Source of the DNA: Sipunculus nudus
Taxonomy: Eukaryota; Annelida; Sipuncula; Golfingiida; Sipunculidae
Assembly: GCA_026874595.1 (NCBI GenBank)
Contig: CM049315.1
Location: 40,132,164 to 40,196,163, forward strand
Direction: 5' to 3'
DNA length: 64,000 nt
In this document: positions 1 through 12,114 of the stretch, in pieces
Position numbering within the stretch: position 1 is the first letter of the stretch
How the letters are laid out: every line of letters begins with the position of its first letter
The notes under the pieces: model-generated
What the model was told of the DNA's origin: nothing
Databases searched by the model: none
The model's input: only the letters and a program-made list of their open reading frames with translations
Program-made: the position numbers and the translations under genes

Positions 1-51
1 ATATAACATATATAATATAATATAATATAATATAATATAATATAATATAAT

Positions 52-106
<55 letters not shown>

Positions 107-116
107 ATATATATAT
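1..116. repeat. AT-rich microsatellite, (ATATA)n then (AT)n
   Basis: TAATA-type pentamers run from the window edge to about 52, followed by a nearly pure AT dinucleotide tract to 116. The left boundary is cut by the window. Similar AT tracts lie at the matching place in segmental copies B and C, just upstream of the block that resembles position 120 onward. Confidence 0.95.
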
Positions 117-318
117 AGCGAAGACTCTGGCAAGAATCAATGGAATAATGAATTGCTCTTACAAGAATTAATATAGTTGTCCATCTGCCGAGAGTTAAAA
201 GGTTAATACTGAATCAGACTCGCACAAGGACACGCACTGCTTAAGGAGTACTTGGCATCTTGCTGTTGACATTGAAAAATGCAATAAAGATATGTTAATT
301 TAAGCCTGTCTCTCAATC

Positions 319-625
319 TCAACGGAGGATCGGTAAATTTTTTTTAAGGATCATTGTCCACACTAGGTGAGCGCTTAATATGAAGACTGCGCAGAATGGT
401 CGTGGTTCATTGACAAACGAGTGCGCCTTTCGGGAGTTCTTTCGTGGTATGACCTGGTAGTTGGGAGGAATACACATACATGACCCGCAGGTGCGGATCA
501 CAAAGCCTGGTTAACGCCAGGAAAATCAGGTCTTTCGCCCCGTTCCCGCACCTATTCCCGCCACCGAAACGGAATTCGAAGATGTATATTTTACTAAGTT
601 TAATCAGCATTTCAAAGGCTCCACC
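319..625 (+). repeat. SINE family 1 body, fragment in copy A
   Basis: The stretch shares an ordered series of short motifs with the full SINE at 58365-58697: GTGAGCG, a block ending in CACTCACARACRAGTGC-like sequence, ACCCGCAGGTGC, GCCTGGTTAACGCCAGG, and a 3' end GGAATTCGAAGATG followed by ATATTTTACTAAGTTTA. The tRNA-like head is missing or unrecognisable. The two overlapping short reading frames here are by-products of the SINE. Confidence 0.7.
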
Positions 626-2244
626 AAAATATAAAAAAGGGCCTGTTAACTGTTTTATGTCGCCTTTCTTGGTTTCATAAAAATATGGCAGTTATTTCAT
701 AAGGAGACTTTGTTGAAACCGGATGTGGTTATTTAAACAGATTTCACAGATCTCATATCTCTTTCGTTAATAGGCGATCACTTCTACCAATATTTGTTAT
801 TAACATTTCTGCAAAGGAGAAGTCTCAGTAATAAATCTAAGTCATAACCATCGGTACACTTTCACATGAAACTCTTGACCTCTATCCTTTTGTTAATGAT
901 CACGTACCATCCATTTAATTACAGACCAGGAAGTTTTGAAAAAAACTAACGATGAAATTAAGAGAGATTCCATGACAGGTCGACCATATAGATTACAGTT
1001 AAACGTTGTTTTTATGCTACTTCAATTATATACACCCACAGACGGAATAATTAACATTGCAGTGATATGCCGTAAATAACAACTGTGAAAAAAGGTCAAT
1101 ACGTGGAAACTAAATCACCTTCAGTTCGCCTAATAGTGTATTATCCGATATTATGCCCGAAAGATCAGCTAAATGCTGTAAAGGCAAATCAACACCGCCT
1201 ACTCAAACCGCCCCCTGATTCGCCCTCTCACGTCTCCAAGGGCAACAAGCCCCCGCAGACTTCCTCATATTTCAAGTTTTCAAGGTTTTGTTAAAATATT
1301 TCTAAATCTTGCAAAATTTTCAAACAATTGTGGAATTATTTATTATAGTAGCTCCTATCATCTTTCGTAAAACTGTACATGCACCTGAACTCGCTGAAAC
1401 TACCTTAAATCTGAATCAGAAAGCAAACTCCAAACAAGTTTCCAATTAAATAGTGATGTTTTATTTTTATACTGCTTGGGGGGGTAATACTTTTACCATA
1501 AATACACAATTAATTCAGAACACGAATTTTTCCATAAAAAGAATCGTTTATGTTGCCTTTGATCTGAACGTCTCTATTTTTAACCAACTTTGATTTCCTG
1601 GATTAACCTGATAAATGACGTCACCGAAACACCCATTTACATTATCATGATTTTTAAGTTTCAGTTTCGGTACCCGCTGATAAATCACATTCCAAATGTA
1701 GCTTGTCTTTATGCTGACGTACTTGTGTTTTTTATACCCATTTTCAAAGTAAAAGCTGATCTGGTCCTTGAATTTTAATCAATAAATTAGTCACCACTTT
1801 AGTCAGAAGTGCACTTTGTTCATTTTTATAACCCGTCATGTATAGGGGGAACATATTTACATGTTAAAAATGGAGTCAGTAACAACTAATATATTTGATT
1901 TTGCAGAAGAAACAAAGATAAAAAAATCTGATTAATATAATACATGTTAAAGCCCAACTGGCTTGTGGTTTTGATGGGAAGTCGTCTGACCGAAGGTGCA
2001 TGAAAATTGGTCTGAAATAAAGACAGAAGGTCAAGGACGAGTAATTTTAGAAGATTGGGATGCTTGTGTCACCGTTACTATGGCGACCTGCGTCGTCTGC
2101 TCTATTGTGACTTCTTGTCAGTGATGGGTTTTATTGTACATTTCGTTTATTTGGACTAACAAAGTACTAAAATAGCCCATCAAGTTGCCGTGTGAGGAAT
2201 AAAGGTATAGGAACCAAAAGAGTCGTTAGTTCTGTTATGATGCT

Positions 2245-2440
2245 CCTCGGCAAGGGTAGCTGAGTGGTAACAAACTCGGCTCTCTCCCCTGGCGAACTGG
2301 GTTAATGGCCGGCCTGGCCATGTGAACGCTTCGTGTTGATTGTAGTAACCCGTCTAGAGCCGGTGGTTTTGTCCGGGTCCCAGGGATTCCTCCACTCCTA
2401 GAGACTCGCCACCATCCGAGCCATGCTCAGTGACACGTTT
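2245..2440 (+). repeat. tRNA-derived SINE family 2 (copy A)
   Basis: The head reads TAGCTGAGTGGTAACAAACT, close to the Pol III A-box consensus TRGCNNAGYNGG, followed by a degenerate B-box region (GAACTGGGTTAATGG). The body then carries GCCGGTGGTTTTGTCCGGG and a GGATTCCTCCA block. The same head recurs at 9597-9680 and 15640-15720, and the GGTGGTTTTCTCC block also at 34450. It is a retroposed repeat, not a functional tRNA gene. Confidence 0.65.
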
Positions 2441-2603
2441 TAGTTGTTTTAACCATTTACACGGGCCATATAAAAAATAAAGTAATAGAGACAAGTTAAC
2501 CCTATAAATGCAACCATATGAAAATATATTTACCATATTTCTATGATACTGATAAATACGGTTGCTTATTTTGGCCACACAGTAAATTATTAAGAGAAGA
2601 TTA

Positions 2604-2797
2604 AAATCTCATTCCCTCGCGATAGTTCCGTGTGTTCACGCGATAATTATCTCTTTCCCATGCGATAGTTCTGCGTGGACACGCAATAATTATCTCGTTC
2701 CCATCCGATCGTTCCGCGTGGCCACGCGAGAATTATCTTGGTGCCACGCGATATATAGTATCTCGTTGCCATGCGATAATTATCGCGCTCGCACGCG
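2604..2797. repeat. Palindromic minisatellite, about 60-bp unit
   Basis: Roughly three to four degenerate units alternate a C/G-rich block (CACGCG, CCGCGTGG) with the palindrome GATAATTATC and a TCTCGTTCCC spacer. Each unit is itself close to an inverted repeat (for example GCGATAATTATCGCG near 2773), so the array could form several small hairpins. It lies inside the part of copy A that copy C lacks. Confidence 0.75.
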
Positions 2798-3651
2798 TAA
2801 GTAGGCCATGCCAGCTGAAGCCCTCATTTAGACAAGAATGTCTGCGGTCTGTTGCCTGTTGTATGTAAGAGCACGAATGCCACTTAAATTGATTGTGTGT
2901 ATTTAATGATATGTGTGTTTACGCCCGATTGCTATAAATTAAATTTTACAGGGGCTTTAATTGCGTTAATTGGATCAATATTTTATATTTAATGTTAAAC
3001 TTGCCCATTTTTATTGGTTCAGGGTAAATTTTATTGAGTTTGTTTAGGGATGCTAATTTTTTGATTAGGGTAAGGGTGATCTAAATCCTTGTTTACTAAA
3101 CATATGCAATAAAATGAAACTTTTTATTGCATTTTATGTTCCCGTAAAATCCTTAACCTTTCAGGGTTAGGGTTAAGGGTTATTAGTTAAGGGTATCAGG
3201 TATACCGAACAGGGGCAACAATATGTCGGTTAGTGATATGTCTAATGGGCCACCTTTTTGTCCACTCTGTCGGGGAATCAAAACCTAATGAGGAAAAAAT
3301 TGCTCATTTCCCCCTCAGAATATTCCACAATAATAAATCACTTATGTTTTTCATATTGTGAAAATTTAGTATGGCACATGTTTTATCCGAACTAACCCCC
3401 CCTCTCCATCTCTCTTCTCCGCTCACATATTCTCGGAACAAACATGGCTCATCGTTGTTGTGGAGTCGCTTTTTCAGGTCTCATATTCATGCAAAAAATT
3501 GACAATAATCTTAATCCAGTGCAGAGAAACATAGCTAAAGGATTTGAAAATGAAAGTATTATATAAACTCTAATTAATCGTTTTCAATTAATTGCTAGGC
3601 GTCATCATGATTAATTATAACATAACAAAACCATCAAACGATATTTCGAAT

Positions 3652-3710
<59 letters not shown>
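3652..3710. repeat. (AT)n microsatellite
   Basis: An almost pure AT tract of about 58 bp. It sits next to the GTGTATATAATG sequence that serves as the empty target site corresponding to the TRIM insertion in copy C. Confidence 0.97.
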
Positions 3711-3713
<3 letters not shown>

Positions 3714-4553
3714 TGTATATAATGTACTAATCCTAATCGAATTACCGCTACTTGGCCTCAAAATGATAGACTATTCATATTCTTCATCGTAAGGAGAGAA
3801 GAAGGCGCTAAATTAGAAAAAAAAAAAACAAACAACAGTAATTTTTTTTCATGACGTCTCTGGACAAAATAACATATATTAAGATCAAACCAACACGTTA
3901 GTAACAATGTTGAGGGAATTATAAAACTTCTGTGAAATTTGTTTTAAAAAAGTCCTAGGGGGAAGCGGTACTTCCTGCTGATGATTTTTTTACTTTTTCC
4001 GCATTTTGTGTTTGTCATTATAAACGCAATCGACAATGCCATTGACTGTCAGGTAATATTTAAAAAACTTACTCTGAAAAAGTTTTCAAAACCGTACTGT
4101 GTCTAATAATTCAAGACGGAAAAGCCGATTTTATATGATATTGAGGAACATTGTAGCACACTTGCAGGCGCAAACATCTTGACATTGCAAGGTTACTTCT
4201 GCGCATTTTTTACATTAAACAGTATATTTCTTTATCTTTTTAACAATCCATTCCAGGTGTCCTCTCGATTCCAAAATAGTGTTTGAATTCATTTACTCAG
4301 CAAATATTCTCAGGTTCATTCGTGCATTCGTGACCGTACATTTGTGATTTTATGACGTTCCTGAATCCGGATTACGTACCGGATCCACACCAAAACGTAA
4401 ATGCCCTGAAAATCTTATGAGATTCCATTCATGACTGCGTGTGTTATATTGTGAACAAATACACACACAAACGGACATAAGAACGTGGATGAAAGCATAG
4501 CATCCTAACGGAGGCAAAAACGGATCGAGACGCAAAAGTTTATGGTCTTTTCC

Positions 4554-4721
4554 TGATTAGGAGCATTTTATAATATCAGATTAAAAGTATTTTGTAATCC
4601 CTTATTCAGAGTATTTTATAATCCCTGATATAGGGTATCTTAAAATCCCTGATTAAGAGTACTTTGAAATCCTTGATTAAGAGTATTTTAAAATCCTTGA
4701 TTAATAGTATTTCATAATCAC
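4554..4721 (+). repeat. 24-bp tandem repeat, seven units
   Basis: Seven successive units follow a consensus close to TGATTAAGAGTATTTTAAAA plus TCCC. They differ from each other by a few substitutions each but keep the 24-bp period without indels. The array sits between segmental copies A and B. Confidence 0.85.
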
Positions 4722-4743
4722 TTATATTATTGTCAAAAATTGT

Positions 4744-4759
4744 GGGGGGGGGGGGGGGG
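4744..4759 (+). repeat. Poly-G tract (16 G)
   Basis: An uninterrupted G run followed by ATGGGC. It is one of about a dozen G or C homopolymers in the window and could form a G-quadruplex. Confidence 0.9.
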
Positions 4760-5300
4760 ATGGGCTTCTCGCGCCCCCTCTAATTCAGCCCCAGGCAGCC
4801 ATGTCAGTAAATAGTAATAAAAGTCGGCTGATTCTGTCTCTTCGTCCGTTCGTCCGTACATCTTTCATCTGTCGTTGTTATTCATATTAAGTCTTACATC
4901 ACTTTGTATAAGTTCTAAAATAAGGCAGTGGCTGAAGGACCATGTCACGTTCAAGGTTTAATATTTTCCGGTATCCGGTAAGGCAGCAGGAAGAGCGCCA
5001 TCTACATCAGACTGTTTGTACTTAATTCTTTTTCTAGTAAATTACGGAATATAAACATTTCTACCATGCTTTCCTTGCTAACCTTTCCCCACATCCAACA
5101 TTAATGGACTCGCCATCTGTCACAACTGTCGCTTGCTTACTGAACATGCATTGTTGATAGACATTTCTGATAAGGTGAAATCTGTTGCTACATCTACAAA
5201 AGAGGTAAGGTTCACCCATGTCTGTATTTTACAAGGATCATGCTAGAAAACTGCCAGGGAAGATCCCATTACATTTTTATGTAGATCCTCATAAAGACTT

Positions 5301-5398
5301 GTTCATATGTATTTATATGTTCATATATGTTCATATGTTTTTATATGTTCATATATGTTCATATGTATGTATATGTTCATATATGTTCATATGTATTT
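5301..5398 (+). repeat. 28-bp tandem repeat (GTTCATAT-rich)
   Basis: About 3.5 units of a 28-bp element alternate ATGTTCATATGTAT and GTATATGTTCATAT. The short reading frame across it (rich in Ile, Tyr, Met, Cys) is a translation of the repeat and not a protein. Confidence 0.85.
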
Positions 5399-5518
5399 TT
5401 CCACTCGGCTGTTTGTTTGTCTCAAACAATACAGGTCTCCATTAATGTCACTGAACCTTTGAACATATGACACCCGGGACAATATAACAAATAATTACAT
5501 TTTGGGCCAGATCGGTTC

Positions 5519-5555
5519 GGCGGGGGGGTGGGGGGGGGGGGGTGGTGGTGGCGCC
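5519..5555 (+). repeat. G-rich tract with GTG triplets
   Basis: Two G runs (7 and about 12) are separated by a T and followed by GGTGGTGGTGGCG. The corresponding part of copy C has no such tract, so it arose or expanded in copy B. Confidence 0.85.
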
Positions 5556-6531
5556 ATTTCGGCCATCCAACATTAGGTGGTCTACGGCCATCGTACTGTC
5601 ATCAGAGTGCCTGTACGTCCTGCACAGTGACGAAACATGGCCTACAAGTATACTGTCACTCGACAGTTATTTTTTTTTAAATCATTCTTACAACAACCAA
5701 CATTTGCGAGAAAATTCTTTTTTTTTTAATCAGCATATTGGAAATTCCTCTGCATCTTTGTTGATTTTCTGACCGTATCAATACAAGGACGGATTACTGA
5801 ACTATAGTCAACTTGTACGCGATACTGGAAATGACTCGTTGCCATTGAGACGAATTTTTAGTTTGTTTTGAGGGTTTACATATATTCTATTCTGTTAAAT
5901 AATCATTCGTAGCACAATGTAAAAACGATGGGCTGTTTAAATAGATATTATTGTTAATGTTTATAGTCTTATATTTTCCAGTAGAAAGTAAGTATCCCCT
6001 TCAAGAGACACACAAGAAACTTTCTGGATGTTTGTCAAATAACCACTGTCATAAATAAAGAAATGGCTCGGTTACTGAGCTGACAGGGATGTACTATCGC
6101 GGAAAGGCATCTGCCTTGGATAAGGTTTCGCCAGAAAAAAATCGTGACTGTTTATTTTCTGCCGAACACTATTTATCCAGTTTCACAAGCAGCATGTAAG
6201 GTTTCTTGAAAAAAAAATTACCTTGCTAATAATTTGATCAACACAACAAGAGCAATGTTTGATCGCGGGCTTCATGATTTTCCTAATGTCCATCAACCAT
6301 AAAACAAAATGTTATAGATAGTATCACCTCGGAATTACATTTATCGCCCACGATTGTGGAAAAAGGGATCGTTGGGTAATGAGTCTATTTTCTCTAACGG
6401 ATTACTGCATTTCTGGTTTTAATCCTGGTGTATTATGTCTCATTTTATGTCATAATCTTTTTAGATTTACTTTCTAATTTATTGTCGATAAGAAGAATCA
6501 TGTAATAGTAATATAGCAAAAGGAGTAAAGT

Positions 6532-6532
6532 T

Positions 6533-6581
<49 letters not shown>
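6532..6581. repeat. (AT)n microsatellite
   Basis: An AT tract interrupted once by AAATATA. It occupies the same place relative to the following repeat as the tracts at 60-115 and 12811-12870. Confidence 0.95.
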
Positions 6582-6584
<3 letters not shown>

Positions 6585-6734
6585 GAAGGCTTTGACAAGA
6601 AGCAATACATTTATCGATTGTTCCTACAAGAATAAATGCAATTATCGATGAATTTGATTAAATTAATATGATTATCAATGAAATTAATATGGTTTTCGAT
6701 CTGCCGAGATGCAATAAAGCAATAACGATATGTG

Positions 6735-7045
6735 AAATTAAGCCTGAGGATCGGTGAAATGTATCACGGTCGGTCTCAACACTGGTAGAGCGCTTTGCAG
6801 GCTTAACAGGAAGACTGTGCAGAAAGGTCGTGTTGCACTCACAAACGAGTGCACCTTTAAGGAGTAACTTGTTGGTATGACCAGGTAGTTGGGATGAATA
6901 CACACACATGACCCGCAGGTGAGGTACACTGAGGCTGGTTAACGCCAGGATAATCAGGTGTTTCGCCCAGTCACTTAGTCCCGCGACCGCAATGGAATTT
7001 TTAAGATGTATATTTTACTTACTTAAATCATCATTTCAAATTCTC
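6735..7045 (+). repeat. SINE family 1 body, fragment in copy B
   Basis: This is the counterpart of 319-625 and 13690-13960, with the same motif order: CACTCACAAACGAGTGCACC, TGACCCGCAGGTG, GGTTAACGCCAGG and the 3' ATGTATATTTTACTTA block. The two overlapping frames on the opposite strand are by-products. Confidence 0.7.
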
Positions 7046-7495
7046 CACCAGAATATTAAAAAAGGGCCTGTGAGTTGTTTTCATGTTGTGATGGTTATTG
7101 CATAATGCATCTATGTTGAAACTAGATGCGGTTGTTTAAACATATTTCCCAGATCTCTTATCACTTTATATAACATCTGATCAATAATCGATCACTAGTC
7201 CGATATTCTGGTTAATTAAACCATTATTCGATATTTACATTTCTCCAAATGACAAGCCTTAGTAATAATTCAAGGTCATTATCATTCGTACATTCTCACA
7301 TATAACTATCGTTCTATCCTATTGTTATTGATTATGTTCTATCCATTTAATAACATGCCAGGAAGTTTTAAAAAATTACGATGAAATTTAGAGATTACAG
7401 TAAAGCGTTAATTGTTTTATGCTACTTCATTTATATACACCCCAAGACGGAATGATTAACATTGCAGTGATATGCCGTAAATAACAGCTGTGAAA

Positions 7496-9400
7496 AAAGG
7501 TCAATACGTGGTAACTAAATCACCTTCACCTAATAGTGTATTATCCGATGTTATGCCCGAAAGATCAGCTAAATGCAGTAACTGCATATCAACACCGCCT
7601 ACTCAAACTGCCCCCTGATTCGCCCTCTCACGTCTCCAAGGGCAACAAGCCCCCGCAGGCTTCCTAATATTTCAAATTTTTAAGGCTTTGTTAAAATATT
7701 TAAAAAAAAAACTTTTCTTGCAAAAGTTTCAAACAATTTTGGAACTATTTATTATAGTTGCTCCTATCATCTTTCGTAAAACTGTACATGCACCTGAACC
7801 CGCTGAAACTACCTTAAATCTGAATCAGAAAGCAAACTCTAAACAAGTGTCCAATTAAATAGTGATGTTTTATTTTTATACTGCTTGGGTGGGTAATACT
7901 TTTACCATAAATACACAATTAGTTCAGAACACGTATTTTTCCATAAAAAGAATCGTTAATGTTGCCTTTGATCTTTACGTCTCTTATGTCACCGAAACAC
8001 CCATTTACTTTATCATGATTTTAAAGTTTCAGTTTCGGTACCCGCTGATAAATCACATTCCAAATGTAGTTTGTCTTTTTGCTGACGTACTTGTTTTTTA
8101 TAGCTATTTTCCAAGTAAAAGCTTATTTGGTCCTTGACATTTTATCAATAAATTGGTCACCACTTTAGTTAGAAGTGCACTTTATTCATTTTGTAACCCG
8201 TCACGTATAAAGAAAACAAACCATTCAAATAAAGATATAATTTACATGTTAAAAATGGAGTAAGTAACAACTAATATATTTGATTTTGCCGAAGAAACAA
8301 GATAAGATAACTAATTAATAGAATACATGTTAAAGCCCACAAGTAACAAAATGGCTTGTGGTTTTTGGTGGGAAGTCGTCTGACCGCAGGTGCATGAAAA
8401 TTGGTCTGAAATAAAGATAGAACCTCAAGGACGAGTAATTTTAGAGTCAATACGTGGAATCTAAGTTTTAAATATAAGTCATAAAGAAGTCCGAAATACC
8501 AGCTGAATGCTGTTACTGCAAATCAACACCGCCTACTCAAACCCCCCCCCCCCCCCTGATTCGCCCTCTCACGTCTAAGGTCTCCAAGAGCAACAAGTAC
8601 AGGCAGGCTTCCTCAGATTTCTACATTTCAACGCTTTGTTAAAATATTTCTAAATCTTTCAAAAGTTTCAAACAACTTCGGAACTATTTTTTATAGTAGC
8701 TCCAATTTTTCGTAAAATTTACCATACACCTGAACTCGCTGAATATACTTTAAATCTGAATCAGAAAGCAAACTCTAAACAAGTGTCCAATTAAAAAGTA
8801 ATGTTTATTTTCATACTGCTTAGGTGGGTTATACTTTTACCATAAATACATAGAAGTTCAAAATGGTTTTTTTTTTTCCATAAAAAGAATCGTTAAAGTT
8901 GCCATTGATCTTATGTCTCTATTCTTAATAAACTTTGATTTCGTGGATTTACCTGATAAATGACGTCACCCAAACACCCATTTACTTTGATGATGATTTT
9001 AATGTTCCAGTTTCATTACCCGCTGTTAAATAACAATTCTAATGTAGTTTGACTTTTTGCTGACGTACTTGACAATGTGGTTCTTGTAGCTATTATCTAA
9101 GTGAAAACATATCTGTCCTTGACATTTAATCAACAAATTGGTCACCACTTTAGGTAGAAGTGCACTGTGTTCATTTTTTACACGTCTTGTATGTGAAAAA
9201 AAACAGCATTCAAATAAACATATAACTTACATGATAAAAATGCATTTAGTAACAACTGATATATTTTATTTTTGCCATAGTAAAAAAGACAGTAACCAGC
9301 TGGGTTGTGATTGTAGATGGAAAGTCCTCTGGCCGAAGGTGCATAGAAATTGGTCCGAAATAAGGGCAGAAGCTTAAGGATAAGTAATTATAGAAGATTG
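7496..9400 (+). repeat. Local tandem duplication, period about 946 bp
   Basis: The block beginning at GTCAATACGTGG (about 7500) restarts at about 8448, and both copies share the series CAACACCGCCTACTCAAAC, GATTCGCCCTCTCACGTCT and GGCTTCCTNAGATTTC. Segmental copies A and C carry this block once (1095-2050 and about 14490-15430), so the duplication is specific to copy B. The second unit has a C14 homopolymer near 8545 where the first has a short C run. Confidence 0.75.
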
Positions 9401-9589
9401 GGGTGAAGTGCCCTTGTGTCACCGTTGCCATGGTGACCTGCGTCGTCTGCTCAATTGTGTCTTCTTATCACTGATAGGTTTTATCGTACGTTACGTTTAT
9501 ATGGACTAACAAAGTACAAAACTAGCCCAAAAAATTGTCGTGTGAAGAATTCAGTCATAGGAACCAAAAGAGTCGTTAATTCTAGCTGT

Positions 9590-9690
9590 TATGATGCTCT
9601 TCGGCCTAGGGAGTCGAGTGGTAACAAACTCGGCTCTCTCCCCCAGCGAACTGGGTCAACGGCCGCTTCGTGTTGATTGTAGGGGTTAGT
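9590..9690 (+). repeat. tRNA-derived SINE family 2, truncated (copy B)
   Basis: The head GAGTGGTAACAAACTCGGCT and the following GCGAACTGGGTCAACGGCC match positions 2260-2310. The element is cut after TGTTGATTGTAG, so the GGTGGTTTTCTCC block is missing. Confidence 0.6.
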
Positions 9691-10460
9691 AGGCCATGCC
9701 AATTTCAAAAAGTTTATTGTCGGGAATCTTGAACATTGCCCAAAACTCATTCTTATGAAAGTGTAACATAATACTATTATTCAGACATACTGTATATTAC
9801 CCGCGTTTTCAAATAAAGCTCTCTAGATTTTTTTGTATAATAAGACATCAGGAACTGACATCCGGAAATCGTTCTTTTGCATTGTATGATACTTTCAAAG
9901 AAAAGACAGTTTGTTATAGATATTCCAGCTGAGCACTTGTAGTGGGTACCAAACATTCGTGTTAGAATTCATTTCGCTCAACCAACGCTCCACTAATGCT
10001 TTCTTAAGCTCTGTTTGCTGGCTGTTGCCACCAGGGATATTGAAACATGGCCAAGGATGTTCCAACCATGAGATAATGACCTCTGCTTGAAGAGTTTAAG
10101 CCTCATATGTAGTAGTTATTATTCATATAATGCCTTACATCACTTTGTATTAGTTCTATATTTAGCCAATGGCTGGAAGCAACATGTATTGGTCAAAGTG
10201 TTAAATTAGGGGGCATCCGGTAGGGCAGTGAGAAAAGCGCCACCTACATCAGAATGATATAAACACTTCCACGATGCTTTCCTTGCTTATATTTTTCCCC
10301 AAATCTAGACTTAATGTACTCACCATATGTTACAACTGTCGCATACTAACTGAATATGTCATGTTAATAGAAAGTTCAGATCCGGTGAAGCATGTTGCTA
10401 TCTCCACAAAGGATGCAAGGGTTTCATGCCCCCTTACCTGTATGTTAGTCTTTCTATAAC

Positions 10461-10993
10461 CAGGGCCCCACTCGAGAGTGTGAAACTGGTTTCGGTTCAG
10501 CGTAAAAATCACTTACAAATAGCGAAACCGAAACTGGTTTTGGCGAAACTGCGAAACCATCTCCGGAGAGAGTTAGAGTTAAGTTAGAAATGACTGAGAT
10601 ATAAACATTCTTTCGGAAGTGTTTTGAATTCAATATTCACTACTGTAACCATGTATAGCTAAAGACGTGCTCCATGTATCCTGTACGTCCATGTCGTCTG
10701 ACACGTGGACATATTAGGACGCAGAGAAACAGTCTGTGTTCATCATAATTGAATATATATTTGCCAGTCACAATTAATTATGGTCTCACTTGGTCTCAAA
10801 GTGCCAAGGCATGGATCTCCTTCTTTTGAGAAGATTTTCATCATTAATTTATTTAATTAATAATAAATAATTTACGATGTCATCAATATTTTGTGTTAAA
10901 ATCGAAACCGTCCACTTAAAAATAGAGGGGGTGAAACCATACAGAACCAGTTTTCCCGGAACCGAAACCAGTTTCGAGTTTTCGAGTGAACCC
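10461..10993. mobile_element. Nonautonomous TIR element (MITE-like), about 530 bp
   Basis: The ends are inverted repeats: GTGAAACTGGTTTCGGTTC on the left (about 10479-10497) against the reverse complement of GAACCGAAACCAGTTTCGAG on the right (about 10960-10980), with CACTCG/CGAGTG outside them. Segment B at 5208-5240 lacks the insert: its TTTTAC joins directly to AAGGATCATGCTAG, while copy C has the insert between CTATAAC and AAGGATCAAGCTAG. The outer left end CAGGGCCCCACT resembles hAT ends, but I find no clear 8-bp duplication, so superfamily assignment is open. No coding capacity is seen. Confidence 0.65.
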
Positions 10994-12114
10994 AAGGATC
11001 AAGCTAGAAAACCGCGATTTCCACGGGTTGAAAAATGGGCAATGAAAGATCCCATTACATTTTGACGTGGATGTTGATGAAGGGTTGTTTTGTCTTGACA
11101 TACATTACAAGCCTTTCCGGAGTGCTACCTAGTAAAACCTCCACCACGTACTGTGTTTCCCATCAGCCCACTTACTCACACATTGCTTCCGTGCAGAACA
11201 TTTCACCTATAAGGGGCATATTACCTTCTACATAAGCTCATTCATCGCCGACAACTAAGTATACATAGCTTATGCGTTCGTCTGTTTCTCCACCTGGCAG
11301 TTGTGCCTGAGACCCTATGGGTCTGGCACTGTGTTTCCGTGTGCTCGAACATGCGTATATACATGGACTGGCAGACTAATATAGTTGTACAGTAGATCAA
11401 CAGGTCTTCCTAAAAAAAGATGGTGGAGTAACGTCATTTTACCCCGAATCCCTGAGTTCGAGAGGAACCTATTTATGCGTGAAAACCGACCCTGCATAGT
11501 GGTAAATCCCTCTGCATGACTGTTATATTTCTGATCGCAGGAATTGCTCGCACGGGTTACTGAACGAAAGTCAACTTGTACGCGATACAGGGAATGACTC
11601 GTTGCAATAGAGACGGATTTTGGTTTGTTAGTTCACATGTACTCTTTTGTGTTAATTCATCATTCGTAGCCTAATGTTAAGACGATCGATTGTTTACCTC
11701 AGTATCAATGCAACATGATATGTTGCAGTACATTGCCCCTTGTGGCTTGTTTCACGACTCATGTTAGGCTTTCCAGTCCAATATATTAATGATTGCACGG
11801 CGAGGTGGGATGTGGATGGCGTTGGATAAGGCCTGCGCTTTCTGAATACTTTCTAGTGTTATATTTTCAGGTGGAAAGTAAAAACTTCCCACCAGCAGAG
11901 ACGGACCAGAGACATTCTGGATGTTTGTTAAATAACCACAGTCATTAATCAAGTAATGGCTCGGTTACTTAGCAGACAGGGATGTATAGTAACGCGGGAA
12001 GGCATCTGAATTGGATAAGGTTTCGCAAGAAGAGTTCGTGACTGTTTATTTTCTGCCGAACCCTATTGATTATATATCACCAGAAGCAAGTGATGTGTCG
12101 GAGGGGGGTGGATG

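Larger units (their letters stand above)
120..4310 (+). repeat. Segmental repeat copy A
   Basis: This stretch aligns with segments B (4830-9690) and C (10100-17400) in the same orientation, with many substitutions and indels. Shared landmarks include the SINE-like block at 319-625, the stretch at 1095-2140, a tRNA-like SINE at 2245-2440, and the stretch at 3590-4310, which matches 16280-17360 in copy C. Copy A carries about 985 bp (about 2575-3560) that copy C lacks, including a palindromic minisatellite. Reading frames are not preserved between copies, so I see no gene in it. The boundaries are judged by eye and may be off by tens of bases. Confidence 0.75.
4830..9690 (+). repeat. Segmental repeat copy B
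   Basis: This segment aligns with copy C first (CTTACATCACTTTGTAT at about 4890 versus 10135; AGCGCCATCTACATCAGA at about 4994 versus 10233; CAACTTGTACGCGATAC at about 5810 versus 11571) and with copy A later (SINE block 6735-7045; 7490-8440 versus 1080-2040). It ends in a truncated family-2 SINE at about 9690 and lacks the part present at A 2453-4310 and C 16110-17400. Copy-to-copy indels disrupt all open frames. Confidence 0.75.

Noticed and set aside
3158-3200. Telomere-like GGGTTAGGGTTAAGGG
   Set aside because: Only two or three degenerate units, and nothing else suggests a chromosome end.
7862-8137. 91-codon frame in segment B, partly shared with 1590-1778
   Set aside because: The frame exists in B only because of a deletion relative to A. 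Indels between copies are not multiples of three.
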